Assembly: GCA_014885115.2 (NCBI GenBank)
Contig: WKLE02000124.1
Location: 1-27,572 of the forward strand
Reading direction: 5' to 3'
Length of the DNA: 27,572 nt
From: Asterionellopsis glacialis
Taxonomy: Eukaryota > Bacillariophyta > Plagiogrammaphyceae > Rhaphoneidales > Asterionellopsidaceae
How positions within the stretch are numbered: position 1 is the first letter of the stretch; every line of letters begins with the position of its first letter. The position numbers and the translations under genes are program-made. A model generated the notes under the pieces. It saw only the letters and a list, made by a program, of their open reading frames with translations, was not told where the DNA came from and searched no databases. Positions 1 through 10,643 of this stretch are shown here, one piece after another.

Positions 1-965
1 ATAGTAGCGAAATGACGCTAACCGGTTAGATTCATTTGCTAAAACGCTAACCCGTTAGCGTCATTTCTCCACATGGATATTTGGAACTCTTGAAACTTAT
101 TACATTGGTCACTTCTTTGCCAAGTTTGACCTCAGCAACATTGCTTATGAAATTATGTCATTTGACATCACACTATCACAATCCAATTGAAAAGTGATGA
201 CGTACACTATGACGTTATCATTATATATATACATGATCAACAGGAAATGACTAATTTTTTACAGGTCATTTTAATAATCGTGAACTTCAACAACGGCCTT
301 TGCATATTATATTACATGTTGTGGAGTTTAGAAGACAAATCGGAACCCAATCCGATCTCGATTTTTGGGGAAAAACTTATGTAAGAAGTTCGTAGGTCCT
401 ATCAGCCATAAACGGAACCCGAAGGATGTACGCTATATAGGAACAACTGCCAAGGTCCTAAGCATTTTTTTGACCATATTCCTACTACTCAACCTGTTAA
501 ATTTGAGAAGAGAATACTTCACTTTATCCATAGAAGAGTGTCGTCAGAGTTGACTACTAATCCTACAAGGTATTTATTACTGGAACCATTAATCACAAAA
601 ACGGTACCTATACCCTACCAGTCAGGTGCGTGAAAGAAACCGGTACCAGGTACATACGCATTCATATTGAAAGTGCAGGTACAGCAGGTCCTACTGTCGC
701 TTTGTACAATATTCCTTATATTGCTAAAAATAAAATAACCCCCTCTTATTATCTTCTCCTGTCCTCTCGCCACAAACACAGTACATGACATCTTTTTTAG
801 TCAGTACCACAACAACTGCGTGTTTCTTCTTAAAGTTGTAAAAGCAGACTGAATTTCTTTTTGTATTGTCCTCTTACTAACTTTTTATGTTGGATACCGC
901 CTGCTGTATACGGTGTAATTTCCATTGTGATCCCTCCTTTTGTATCCATTCATAGTCGAGAAAAC
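1..965. other. Non-coding stretch before the CRAL-TRIO-like gene
   Basis: No credible gene is seen. The short open frames at 187-384 and 365-553 have no recognisable domain, and their composition resembles the flanking AT-rich DNA. The stretch holds the inverted repeat at 9-67 and a cluster of GTAC and GGTCCTA words at 393-401, 452-460 and 600-700. The last 200 bases probably hold the promoter and 5' UTR of the gene starting at 966; no core promoter element could be assigned. Confidence 0.6.
9..67. repeat. Imperfect inverted repeat at the window start
   Basis: Arms 9-29 and 47-67 are reverse complements of about 21 bases with one clear mismatch; the core is AATGACGCTAAC, facing GTTAGCGTCATT. 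The loop is about 17 bases. The arms could fold as a hairpin or be the end of a small inverted-repeat transposon cut by the window edge. No gene is next to it. Confidence 0.75.
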
Positions 966-2084
966 ATGTCTGCATTTCCACACACGGCGCCAGTATTTAC
1001 GAAGGAAGATTGCGAACGTGAATTTGCTTTACTGACGGATGAAGAAAGGACTCAGATTGAAAATGACAAAAAGGGAATTAATATATCATTTGAAGAGACT
1101 GATGAACAACGAACGTCAGGTTTGATGCAAATGGAAATGGAACTTGAAATGATTCCAATAGATGAAAAAGCCGATTACATGGAAGCAACGAACAAAGTGC
1201 CTGACCTAGTAAAACAAGAATCACCAATGCTAAACTTTTTAAGAAAGCACCGATACGATGCTACTGTAAGTCCTAATGAGTGCACATTTGTGCAGGTGTC
1301 ATTTTTATTTTGATTTGACAAATTCACCGCCTTTCTCACAATGCTTCTGTCCTATTCTTTTCCCCTCCAATTAAAAACAAAATACCAAATATCTTTCTGT
1401 ACTATAATTGTTGAATGCACATGAATATAACAACATATATAGAAAGCTGCACGAAATTTAATATTATATTGGGAATGGAGAGTGATATTATTTGAAGATA
1501 AATCCTTTCTTCCTATGACTATTCGGGGCGCATTGCAAGATGATTTGGATGCATTATCTTCGGGATTCCTGCAAATACTTCCACATGACAAACATGGTAG
1601 AATTACAATGTACCATGAAAAGGCACGAGCAGGTGCTACGGCTAGGTATCACCGAAAAAAATTGATGCGTTGTTTCTTTTATATGATGCAGGTTGCATCG
1701 ATGGACAAACAAGCACAACGTCATGGCTTTGTGGGTATGGGTGATATGAAAAATACTAAAATGAAAGATTTGGATAGACTGTATAACAAAAAAGTATATA
1801 CTATATTGGAAGATGTTGCCTCCATACGGTGTTGTGCTGTCCACATCCCATCACCATCCCTTTGGTTAATCCATTCGTCTGCTGTAGCTCCAATCATTGA
1901 TTCTATAATTCCTTCTACTTTACGAGTGAAACGACATTTTTATGAATGTATAAGTGAATTGGAAACATGCGGGATAGAATTACGAAACATTCCTAGTACA
2001 TGGGGTGGGGGGTATGATTTAGTTGACAGCTTTAAAATTTGGTTAGAGGATCAAATGCAAAAAGAAAGCACTTTTGACAAGTGA
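966..2084 (+). CDS. CRAL-TRIO (SEC14-like) domain protein, two exons
   Basis: Exons 966-1265 and 1443-2084 encode 313 aa. The 177-nt phase-0 intron 1266-1442 has donor GTAAGT and acceptor TATAG. Splicing joins LNFLRKHRYDAT to KAARNLILYWEWR, which restores the CRAL-TRIO N-terminal pattern (LRFLRARKFDV then KA..). Further on come SFLPMTIRGAL, ILPHDKHGR (about residues 145-153) and a terminal IPSTWGGGYD. The family binds small lipids or phosphoinositides in a hydrophobic pocket and moves them between membranes; this ligand cannot be inferred. ATG 966 is the first in-frame ATG; the frame stays open upstream only from a TTG at 861. There is no signal peptide, so it is probably cytosolic. The last codons are partly repeated just after the stop (see 2121-2190). 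The domain call rests on motif resemblance, and the divergent N-terminal acidic region has no assignment. Confidence 0.72.
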
Positions 2085-2120
2085 AACAAATAATAAGGAC
2101 AACAGTAATATTTCAGTAAC

Positions 2121-2190
2121 AGCTATCAAACTTGGCTAGAGGATCAAATGGAAAAAGAAAGCACGTTTGACAAGTGGAACAGAAAATAAT
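2121..2190 (+). repeat. Degenerate second copy of the CRAL-TRIO gene's last codons
   Basis: The end of the upstream gene (about 2031-2100, encoding KIWLEDQMQKESTFDK and the stop) recurs here as TWLEDQMEKESTFDKWNRK and then TAA. About 80-90% of bases match. The gene's TGA stop reads TGG in this copy, so the copy stays open four codons longer. It is a partial tandem duplication of a 3' end, lying outside the present reading frame. Confidence 0.8.
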
Positions 2191-2539
2191 GACAAGATTA
2201 CTATTGCGGTGCAGAATGTGTAGACAGACTTGACTACAGTGTTGAGGAATGTTGACCGTCAGTATCACACGATCCAAGTGAAGGTAGCACACGGCTGTAA
2301 ATTACTGCAACCCTATTTAATGAAGTAATTAGAGTTGTTGAGATGGAGGTTCTACTACAATGGCTACGATACATGCAGCTTCTCCCGGCATTTAAGATTT
2401 TGTATGAGGATAATATATTGGATTGCAGTAGGAGTAATTTTGTGTTTTTCAACACATTTCTAACTGTACACTTCTCTGAGTTCATACTCTGGGTAGGTGA
2501 GTGAATGAGTCAGGGAGGCAGATCTTGGTAACTTGTAGA

Positions 2540-2560
2540 CCCAGGTGACTTGTACCTGGG
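2540..2560. repeat. Short perfect hairpin
   Basis: CCCAGGT (2540-2546) and ACCTGGG (2554-2560) form a 7-bp stem with a 7-nt loop. It is not linked to a gene end that can be defined. Confidence 0.5.
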
Positions 2561-2912
2561 GAAACCTTTATTTTTTTAGAACAGAACCAAGTAAGCAGAA
2601 CCTTTAGTAGTCCAACCATTATTTATTTGTAGTCGTAGTTTGACCATGTACCGTGTGTGTTCATTGTTTACAGAATTCCTTTTGGTCACAACACCAAGAC
2701 ATGGGACGGAAAAGAAGGTGCGGGAGAAAAACACCTTGTGCATGTTTTGCTGGTGCAACAGCTAGACTAGTAATCGTAGAGACACACAAGATAGAAACCG
2801 GACCTATTTTTTCTTCTACTACGAGTATAACTTTTGTTGGTAATCAACTCTCAAGGTACAGTACCAAGCCTGGTGTACGATTGACAGATATTGTGTGACA
2901 TGAATCTCCTCA

Positions 2913-4988
2913 AGTCATGTGCAAGCCAATTGCAAATTTTCATCATCTTTCTAGTTTGTGGCTTGCTGTCATTAACAAGCCAATGATAATATTATACTAT
3001 AATAGTTATACTATAATAATTATACATATACCCATTATGCGATGAAATAATGTATGTCAAGCACACAAAAGCAATAAAAAATGACAAGAGCCGATAGACT
3101 AGATAGAACCAAATGATGGAGTAAGTTTTTATAAAAATATTATTTTGTGTGGTTGTCTCTAGAGTACCTACTAGGACCTATTGTGAAAATGATGGTCGTA
3201 GAAGGTCTGGATGTCTACAAACCTAAGACGAGCCGCAATGATCAATCTCGAGATCATTAGGATAATCTCATAATTTATTAGATTGTATTATCAACATACC
3301 AGTTGCACTTTCATATTGTATGAGTACTTTCTACAAAAGTAATTGATATCCACAAGGAGCGTCAGGGGAGAAGAACAATTGCATCGCAAACATGTATTTA
3401 TAAAGCAAATTGTATTCAATATCTGCTGTTTCCTTATGTGATTATCTGTCACATATGAGCCAATCAAAACATAAAAACTTTCTGTGCCATGAGTTATATC
3501 CTACAAGGTATTTAATACTTCTGAAAACATAAATACTTAGTATGCCGGGCAGTTGAGCCATGAAAAAAGCAAGCGAGGCAACAACTTTTTTGTGAATCAT
3601 GTCACTGAAGAAGTCTACAGTACGAATTTCTTCTTCTTATTTGTTGATACTGTAGTCTTCTTCACAGAGAGGTAACAACCCTCCGTAAGATTGATAGATG
3701 TGTGACATTGGCGTCTAGATTAAGCCATCAATCATACTGTCACATTCAAACCAATGCATGGTCATCCATTCAATCATCTGTTCAGAGAACATAAATACTA
3801 AAATGGGTATCTGTCATGTATGAGCCAATCAAAAAACAACATATCCTATAGCATGCCTATCTTGCCATCATCACATGTTGTGTAAAAAAGCCAACCCAAA
3901 AAATACACGTTCCAGCATCCAAACATGGACAGACAGTATCATGTTAAGTGTTAAATAGACAAGACGCAGAGCGATGAAAAACAACGAGGAAAGAATCACA
4001 ATTGGCGACGGATCAATTTAGTAATACTTATTTTATCTTACACTTTAGTACAATCTTATTTTCGTTGGTGGTGGACCTAACAGAGGTACTTTACTCGCAT
4101 ACACGATAATTGAGATAGATGTGAGACAGACAAGACCGTAGTGTTGGAATAATTATAAGTAGTCATCATGTCCTCTTGTCACACACAAACCAATCGGAAT
4201 CCACCATGGCCGTGATGGAAATCCACAATAATTTTCTAAAATAATTAATAAATAGTGTATTCAAACAATGGTACTGAATTTTATTACTCTAGACGTCATA
4301 AAATCGTCACAATTTTTTACTTTCCAGTAGAATGTCCATCGGCAGAACCGCCGGAAGTACGGAATTAGTATTTAGCTGTTCTTGCTAGCACTATTACCTG
4401 TACGTCAAGACAGCATTTCCAGAACTAAAGTGGGCAGTGGGCGGTGCTGGAGTGAAGCATTCATTTATATATAAAAAAAGAGATGACACCTCTTCTACAA
4501 AAAATCATTTACCAGGGACTGTTGTATGTACCGGTACAGAACAGAGTACCGGTACGACAATTCGGTCGTACCTGGTACCTGTACTTGTAGCCTGGCAATT
4601 TCTAGTCATGCCTCCCATTACCGTGCGTTAGGCCCTAAACAACCAAAATCAAGATCCCCAAAAGGGATTATTGGGGTTAATTTTAAAATTCATAAAATTA
4701 TACTCGTAGTAGTAAAAATCCCCAGAACAAGGTACTTAATTACTTAATGTTTCCAACAGAAACTCGTGCGTTTGTTAGGAGTGGACGTCATGATTTCTTG
4801 AGACGTGTGTCATCCCTTCTGGCAGATGTCATAAAAAGGTGGGTCGCAGAACCGCTTATTGTCACAAACACTAATACCCCCGAATCTACAACTCAAACTT
4901 TTTTAAAATTGGACGCAACGGTAATCACACCTATTTGAAACTGTATATAGTCTGGATTTGTGGCTGTCGCAGATGGACCAATCAAAAA
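2913..4988 (+). repeat. Seven dispersed copies of TGTCA-N8-CCAAT
   Basis: Seven same-strand copies share an 18-nt core, TGTCA then exactly eight bases then CCAAT. Cores begin near 2913 (AGTCA variant), 2967, 3447, 3738, 3812, 4176 and 4965 (TGTCG variant). Those near 3447 and 3812 agree over about 25 bases, with the word TATGAGCCAATCAAAA in common. Four copies continue as CCAATC plus A-rich DNA. Spacing between copies is irregular (about 50 to 790 bases), which excludes a CRISPR array. They may be remnants of one old repeat family or clustered CCAAT-type protein-binding sites. Confidence 0.65.
3607..3663. repeat. Inverted repeat, 16-bp arms
   Basis: GAAGAAGTCTACAGTA (3607-3622) pairs with TACTGTAGTCTTCTTC (3648-3663) at 15 of 16 positions, leaving a 25-nt pyrimidine-rich loop. 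It lies in the gene-poor tract with no adjacent ORF. Confidence 0.7.
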
Positions 4989-5049
4989 TGTTAGATTCAC
5001 TCACCAATGATACAGAGTTGATACTGTTTACAAATTTTCGGGTTGTATG

Positions 5050-5114
5050 ATACAAGAAAGCGAACTTTGATTACTTAAGGAACATATGCCTTGAACGTTT
5101 CTTGTATGTTCCTT
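5050..5114. repeat. Two overlapping, competing stem-loops
   Basis: ATACAAGAAAGCG (5050-5062) can pair with CGTTTCTTGTAT (5096-5107) with one bulged G. AAGGAACATA (5077-5086) pairs perfectly with TATGTTCCTT (5105-5114). The right arms overlap at 5105-5107, so the stems compete at their ends. No coding gene is nearby, the next start being at 5914. Confidence 0.65.
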
Positions 5115-5913
5115 GGAGTTTTTCGAGAATTTCTGATCCAATACTACAGGTTTGAGGGATACTTAGTATATTCTTGTGTGTAGTTAGGCTTATTTAAGTG
5201 TATTTCCTAAATGATAGTGTTTGGCATTTGTAAAAATTTCAGGGGCAGTACTTGGCACGTTGGGCTTAAAACGAACTTCGTCTTGTTCCATGGCTGTTAT
5301 TTCTATTTTTATATTGTAATTGTACCGTAACATGCCAAGGCGGAAATGGTACCTGGTACAGTATAATAAAATATGGTAACTTTTGTGACTCACGTCGTTC
5401 GCGAAAAAGAAAGTCAGTTAGTTTATTACTGGTTTTCTCATGTATTTATTACTGGTAAATAGGTGCTGGCAGAAGGAGGACAAAGTACAGCACAGCTGTC
5501 GGCAGTAGGTAAGTGAGTCATTACTTCCCAAAAACTGTTTTTTCTTGTTTGTTGGACTTGCGGTTTGTCTGAAAGGGGTAATCTTACACGATAGACGCAA
5601 AACGTGTAGACTTTTGTGCACAGTGTCACATCTGTCGCAAGCGCAAACGTGATTAGTGAAAACCAAGATTAGGATTCACAACAGTGTAGCACGGAGAGTA
5701 GCACATCCTTGTTTTAGCTGCCGCTGGGTCGAGTTCTCATCTGTTCTCAGAGCATACAGTACAGGTACCATAGGCAGCCTGAAACACAATCTAGACAGCT
5801 TTTTGGTATTTCTATAATTGTAGTATAAATTTCTATTCGCACATTCCAAGAAGTGTCCGAAAAGTGTCTTACATTGCATTCCAATCTCATCCCTTTGCAT
5901 CCCATTCCATCCC

Positions 5914-6687
5914 ATGCAAGCATACTGCCACTCATCACCACCACCTGCCGTCATGATTAATAGTGTCAGCATGAGCAACAACACAACGCCGAACGATATC
6001 GCTACGAGCCCTACCAAGGACTACAACTTACACAAGATTGCAATCGCATTGAACAATTTAGGATGTCGACTCCTCAATATGAATGACTCTACTCGACTCT
6101 CCGAATCAGCCCTCTTATTTGAATTGGCCTTGGACACCGAAAAGAAGGCTTTGGCCGAATACTACGTCTTGCAAAATGCTGCCAATCACGACAGTGCCTT
6201 TCTTGCCGCACAAACTCAAGATAATTTAGCAACCGCACAAGATTTACAAGAAATGATTCATGACATTACCGTTCATTTAGATGCCGAACAGCAACAAAAC
6301 CAAGCAGCAGCAGCACCCACTCGACGCCTTGCACGTAAAGTATCCTTGAAATCATTTGGACTTTTACCAAGTATGAACGAAGGCTTTACCATCTACGATG
6401 AAGACCAACAACAGCCACAAGCGCAGCAAAGATACTTTTCCTCCTCTGCCATGATTGATCCTGAAACAGCCAACTATTTGTGGACGGGCATGATGTTCAA
6501 TACCGCACTTGTCTTGCATTTGACAGCTGTGGAAATGGATATGGAAGTGTCTCTCGTGGACAATGCTCTGGAAGAATACAGTAAGGCGCACAAGTTAGCC
6601 TTGGGATTAGATGGAACCGTTGGCAATGTCTTGCGTACTGCTATTCGACAGAACATTGAAAGTTTGACACAAAATGCTGTACGATAG
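5914..6687 (+). CDS. TPR-like helical repeat protein, function unknown
   Basis: This single-exon ORF of 257 aa may instead start at the ATG at 5953 (245 aa). Two helical segments resemble tetratricopeptide repeats: KIAIALNNLGCRLLNM with ESALLFELALDTEKKAL near residues 40-80, and LWTGMMFNTALVLHL with NALEEYSKAHKLALGL near residues 190-235. A Gln/Ala-rich linker lies between them (about residues 125-175), with a short basic run RRLARKVSLKS. Such modules normally hold protein partners; nothing here names the partner. There is no signal peptide or membrane segment. A family of similar intronless TPR-like proteins occurs in diatoms (recalled, not checked). The coding status is well supported by length and composition; the TPR assignment is tentative. 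Confidence 0.65.
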   Translation: MQAYCHSSPPPAVMINSVSMSNNTTPNDIATSPTKDYNLHKIAIALNNLGCRLLNMNDSTRLSESALLFELALDTEKKALAEYYVLQNAANHDSAFLAAQTQDNLATAQDLQEMIHDITVHLDAEQQQNQAAAAPTRRLARKVSLKSFGLLPSMNEGFTIYDEDQQQPQAQQRYFSSSAMIDPETANYLWTGMMFNTALVLHLTAVEMDMEVSLVDNALEEYSKAHKLALGLDGTVGNVLRTAIRQNIESLTQNAVR

Positions 6688-8977
6688 AAGCATTTCAAGT
6701 GAAGTAATCTATGAAATTATATCAAGAAAACAGACAGCACAGCACTCCAATACGTGGAAAGTGTAATCTGTAGTTCTATTCTCGAGTCTTACACTAGACT
6801 GTATGGCTTACCTATATGGCATTTCAAAGGATGATGATTCTCTTGAAACAAGTTGTAGTTGATGCTGTGTATATCACACTCACGTAAAAAGCATACTACA
6901 AGTAGTCTTTGTACACACTTACACCTCCTCCTCCTACTATATTATCATGGTTGTGTTGGAAACTAATCAAGACTATGAAACTACAAATGGACTGTGCCAA
7001 GTTTGTGAAGCAAATAAATTGCAATACTGTACTCGTATTTTTTAGAACCAAAGTATAATCTATAAATAATTTTTATACATTCAGTTACATATTTCTTTTC
7101 TTAGTTTGAAACTTGTGGACGCAAGTCTTTGTGTGTGTGCTTTGGTTAACTTTTTGTGTGCAACATGGCATGCGCACTTATTCAGTACAAAACTGTCTGT
7201 GTATTGATTAAAAAAAGTCGTGGAAAGTGAACGAGTGAAACGCTCACTTTTTTAGGAAGTCTCCTAAAAAAAAAGGACTTTTTACACAAGAAAGCAAATG
7301 AGGGCATCAAATGCTGTAACGTTTGATTCTTCATGTTGAAGTACGTACGTGATGTGCTGATGCTATGATTAGATCGTCACAACACATCATGACTCATGAC
7401 TGAAGAAAAACGCAATTCAAAAAAAAAATTGTGTAAAAAACTCACATCCTAGACTATATAATATCATCAAGTTGCATTGAATATCTTTACGTTCTTGTCT
7501 CGATTAATTGTGTCTATCCCAACATCACTGACATCCTAAAAAGGGCTTGTATATAATAATAATTATAGTTATGCCATATCTAATTGGATGATAATAATAT
7601 AATAATAATGATACAACATCATTATTACCTGTATTTCCTCTTGAAACAATTCAACTAGTAGTGTGTGTATCATTTGAATGATATTTTTCAATCATAATTA
7701 TTAGTTTTCTACCTGTATCATACGGTCTTTCTCTCTATTTTTAATGTAGACTACTAGAGTGAGTAGATTTCTCTCTCTAGAGAGGAATTAGCTTCCTCCT
7801 GACCATGTATAAAAATGTACCCGCCTTCTCAAGTTCAACAATCTCAATAATTTTCATGTAGGAGTGTAAACGTTAGTTTTGGAGATTCTGCATGCCACAC
7901 AAGATGTTACTGTGCTGGTGGTAGGTAGAGTTAGTTGTAGGACTCTAGAGTGTAGATCCTGGAGGAACCAAAATTATATTACACACCGGTATTTGTTACG
8001 TACTATTTTTAGTTGACTAATAAAAACTTTCAAACGTACCTGGAGAGTATCTCTAGCGATACGACCAGAGATACACGGGAGACCTCTGACAACTGTTTTT
8101 CTGTCGTATGATACACTCCTGCTGGGAACTCATTCTGGTCTACAATGTAGAGGACACACTATTTAATAATACCATTCGAACTAAAGAGACTATCATAGGA
8201 CTCACTCGGTATTTATTAGGCCAAGTACGAGTACATGGTAGACTCTAGAGGAGGGAGAGATCAGAGATAATCATCATGTTTTCTGTTAAAAATTATCTCA
8301 TTTTTTGTGATACACTCTGGGAAGGACGAAAAATCTGCCACAGAGAATAGGTGTCGGGCGGCGGGCAGGCAGGACCCGGGACTACGAACCGTTAGTCTAC
8401 GTCAGTCTTGTCAACTGTTGTCTCTAGTAGAGGTAGTACTCATGTACTGGCAGTGGTTCCTGCATTACCATTATTTTATACTCCTATATTATTAGATCAT
8501 GATTTTAGATAGTGCGTGGCGCATACCGACCGATCATCAGACCAATGTCCCCCAAAAATATTATTTATTTATGATATAATACAGTAATTCTTCGCTCTCC
8601 TCTCTGCTGGATGGATTCAAAAGAAAATACGTGTCCTTTTTTATTCTCTTCTCTTTATGAGAAGTGACAAAAAAGTTCATGGGACCGGCCCGCGTCGAGA
8701 CATTTATATAATTATGGCGGGAAAATGGAAGGAGTTTCAACAGGAGCAACTAAAAAATCTTTGAAAAGCGAACTTGAACCCTAAATAGTAAGCAGAAGCG
8801 AACTCTCTCCACTGTACACACAAACATTGCACAGACCACAGTGTCAGCGGTGCAGGAAAGGTAGAAAGTCGATGCAATACTGTAGATGCCAGCAAACCTA
8901 CTCTTCGGGATCTGTATCTTCATTACATTACTGAATTGACTGATTGTGTAGATCAAGAAGAAGAAGAAATCAACGAG
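6688..8977. other. Non-coding stretch between TPR-like and PI-PLC genes
   Basis: No convincing gene is seen. The stretch holds the multi-stem cluster at 7211-7284, ATA/AAT-rich low complexity around 7545-7625 and CTCTAGAG-type palindromes (for example 7773-7784). The final few hundred bases presumably contain the PI-PLC promoter. In the PI-PLC reading frame the sequence stays open back to about 8792 but lacks an ATG. Confidence 0.6.
7211..7284. repeat. Nested multi-stem inverted repeats
   Basis: Three complementary pairs are packed into 74 bases. The outer pair is AAAAAGTC (7212-7219) with GACTTTTT (7276-7283). The first inner pair is AAAGTGA (7224-7230) with TCACTTT (7244-7250), extended inward by a C-G and a G-C pair past one mismatch. 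The second is TTTTTTAGGA (7248-7257) with TCCTAAAAAA (7262-7271), a perfect 10-bp stem with a 4-nt loop. The inner stems share three T residues. A three-way junction would be possible in RNA, or a cruciform in DNA. It lies about 520 bases after the TPR-like gene. Confidence 0.7.
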
Positions 8978-10643
8978 ATGTTCTCCAATAAAAAGTCACA
9001 TCGCGCATTTTTAGATACCTTGGATGGTCCACTGTCAGCGTTAGCTTTCAATTGTTGTCAATTTGGTTGTTGCATTGCCGATCATATTCCCGATGGTGAT
9101 TTACACAATGATAGTACGGACCATTGTGAATGGATGACCATGCTTAGTAAGGTATCGCCGAACTTAAAATTACGTGACTTGATTATACCAGGATCACATG
9201 ATTCAGCATCGTATACCGTCCCGAAAACAAAATTATTTTCAGCTGTCGCCTTGACTCAAACTCGTTCTGTTCGCGAACAATTGCAACGTGGTATTCGATA
9301 CTTGGATTTACGTGTGGCAGGATGTGGGGATTCCGAACAAGATGTATATATTTATCATGGATGTTTAAAAGGTGGTTTGTTCACTACCGTCATTGATGAA
9401 ATTTTACAATTCATGGAGGAATATCCCACGGAATTTATATTTTTAGATATCATTCAAGAATATGGACGTGATTTTACGCCTGCTCAAAAACAATACATGT
9501 TACAGATCTTGCAACTCAAATTGGGATCCAAATGTTACAAAGAAAATAATAAAAAGAAATGTATTCAAGAAATGACATTGGACCAAATCTGTTCAACAGA
9601 TACACCATCCTGTGTCATTACACTTCATAATAGGGTACGTACATTATATGTTATGATTGCCGTACATATGTTCAAGTGTCTTTTTAAATTTTGTGTGTTG
9701 TCGGTGGTGATGTGTATCTGTCTCTCATTTCTTTTTCGTTTCGTTATTGTTATTTTTCGTTTTTAGTTTTATAACTTTCACCACCAAGATGAAGAATATA
9801 ATGAAAATTATATAATCGAAAAGTATGGTTTCTTTAAAAACTCACGTTGGATTCAAAACCAATGGCATAATACACGTGATATTGAAACTGTATTGGAAGG
9901 GAATAAAACAGAAGTTACCAAACATTGTCAAAATCATCACAAAATGTTATGTAATCAATTCGTTTTAACACCTGGTGTTGGTGGACCCATGGACATTGCC
10001 AAATTATTGATTGGACAATTAAGTTTACGGTATGTATATGCGCTTATCTTGTAGTGTTTTTTGGACGACTTTTTGCTGTGAACATTATTGGTGCCCATGC
10101 GCTCTTGTAGAGAAATTGAATGAAAGATTTGAGTTTGATCCTGTACCTTTCCTACTAACGTGCTTGACTTCTCTCCCTGTATCTCTACACCATAGACCCA
10201 TCTCCTTTAGTCGTGCCTTGTACAAACGTGATGTATTAGATAATTGGATACGTGACAATGCTGACGATGAATGGAACATTGTCATGTTGGATTTTATTGA
10301 TTTAGTACCAGCCTTGTTGAGTTTTTTGATCAGTTTGAACTTTCCTAAATCCATCAAAATTGTCAATGCAACCGTACAAGATCCCTCGTCAATTGATGGT
10401 GCCGTGGATATTACTGAAAAAATACAATCGTCCACCTTATTGAAACGCAACAACAAGGCATTGTATTTAGTGGACATTCCTAAAGATTTAGAATTGCAAT
10501 ACTTGGAAGGGCACTTGACAATTACGTATGCTTTGGAAGAGGAAGAGGAAAAAGTATTAAACGTTGATTTTGATGAAACGACTGAAATTGTGTTGAGTCA
10601 ATATAATAGTCAGTACAGTCAAAATATGATCCATACAGATTGA
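8978..10643 (+). CDS. PI-PLC X-domain protein, three exons
   Basis: Exons 8978-9634, 9767-10029 and 10196-10643 give 455 aa. Intron 1 (GTACGT..TTTTTAG, 132 nt) is phase 0. Intron 2 (GTATGT..CATAG) is phase 2; an acceptor 15 nt later, at 10210, is also in frame. The X domain shows IPGSHDSAS (catalytic His near residue 74), RGIRYLDLRV (about 104-113), YIYHG (second His near 127) and EFIFLDI. This matches the bacterial-type PI-PLC/PLCXD fold, which cleaves phosphoinositide-type phosphodiester bonds by His acid-base catalysis. No C2, EF-hand or Y domain is present. A Cys cluster, NCCQFGCC, near residues 26-32 could be acylated. The frame upstream is open to about 8792 without an ATG, so the ATG at 8978 is chosen; an unseen 5' exon is possible. 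The substrate is unknown. Confidence 0.8.

Larger units (their letters stand above)
2085..5913. other. Gene-poor tract with dispersed motifs and hairpins
   Basis: No gene could be supported over 3.8 kb; the open frames here are short, lack domains and overlap one another on both strands. The tract holds the 3'-end duplication at 2121-2190, seven copies of TGTCA-N8-CCAAT between 2913 and 4988, hairpins at 2540-2560, 3607-3663 and 5050-5114, and GTAC-rich palindromic words around 4528-4585 and 5345-5360. It may be repeat-derived DNA or hold a transcript without a long ORF. Confidence 0.6.

Noticed and set aside
187..553. Two overlapping small ORFs near the window start
   Set aside because: No motif, composition like the AT-rich flanks, and mutual overlap.
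2343..2510. 55-codon plus-strand ORF beginning MEVLLQWLRYMQ
   Set aside because: It is short, lacks a domain, and a chance ORF is likely; it was noted only because it starts with ATG and has a reasonable composition.
4437..4938. Three consecutive plus-strand ORFs
   Set aside because: They read through GTAC-rich repeat words and show no domain; no splice arrangement joins them into a recognisable protein.
2913..4988. CRISPR-like array from repeated TGTCA..CCAAT units
   Set aside because: Spacing between units is irregular (about 50-790 bases), only about ten bases per unit are conserved, and the context is nuclear eukaryotic.
5676..6017. Minus-strand 113-aa ORF with a hydrophobic N-terminus
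   Set aside because: It overlaps the start of the TPR-like gene, which has far better coding features.
8713..8790. Possible 5' exon of the PI-PLC gene with a donor at 8788
   Set aside because: All frames from the two ATGs here meet a stop before the donor, so no intact join to the PI-PLC frame was found.
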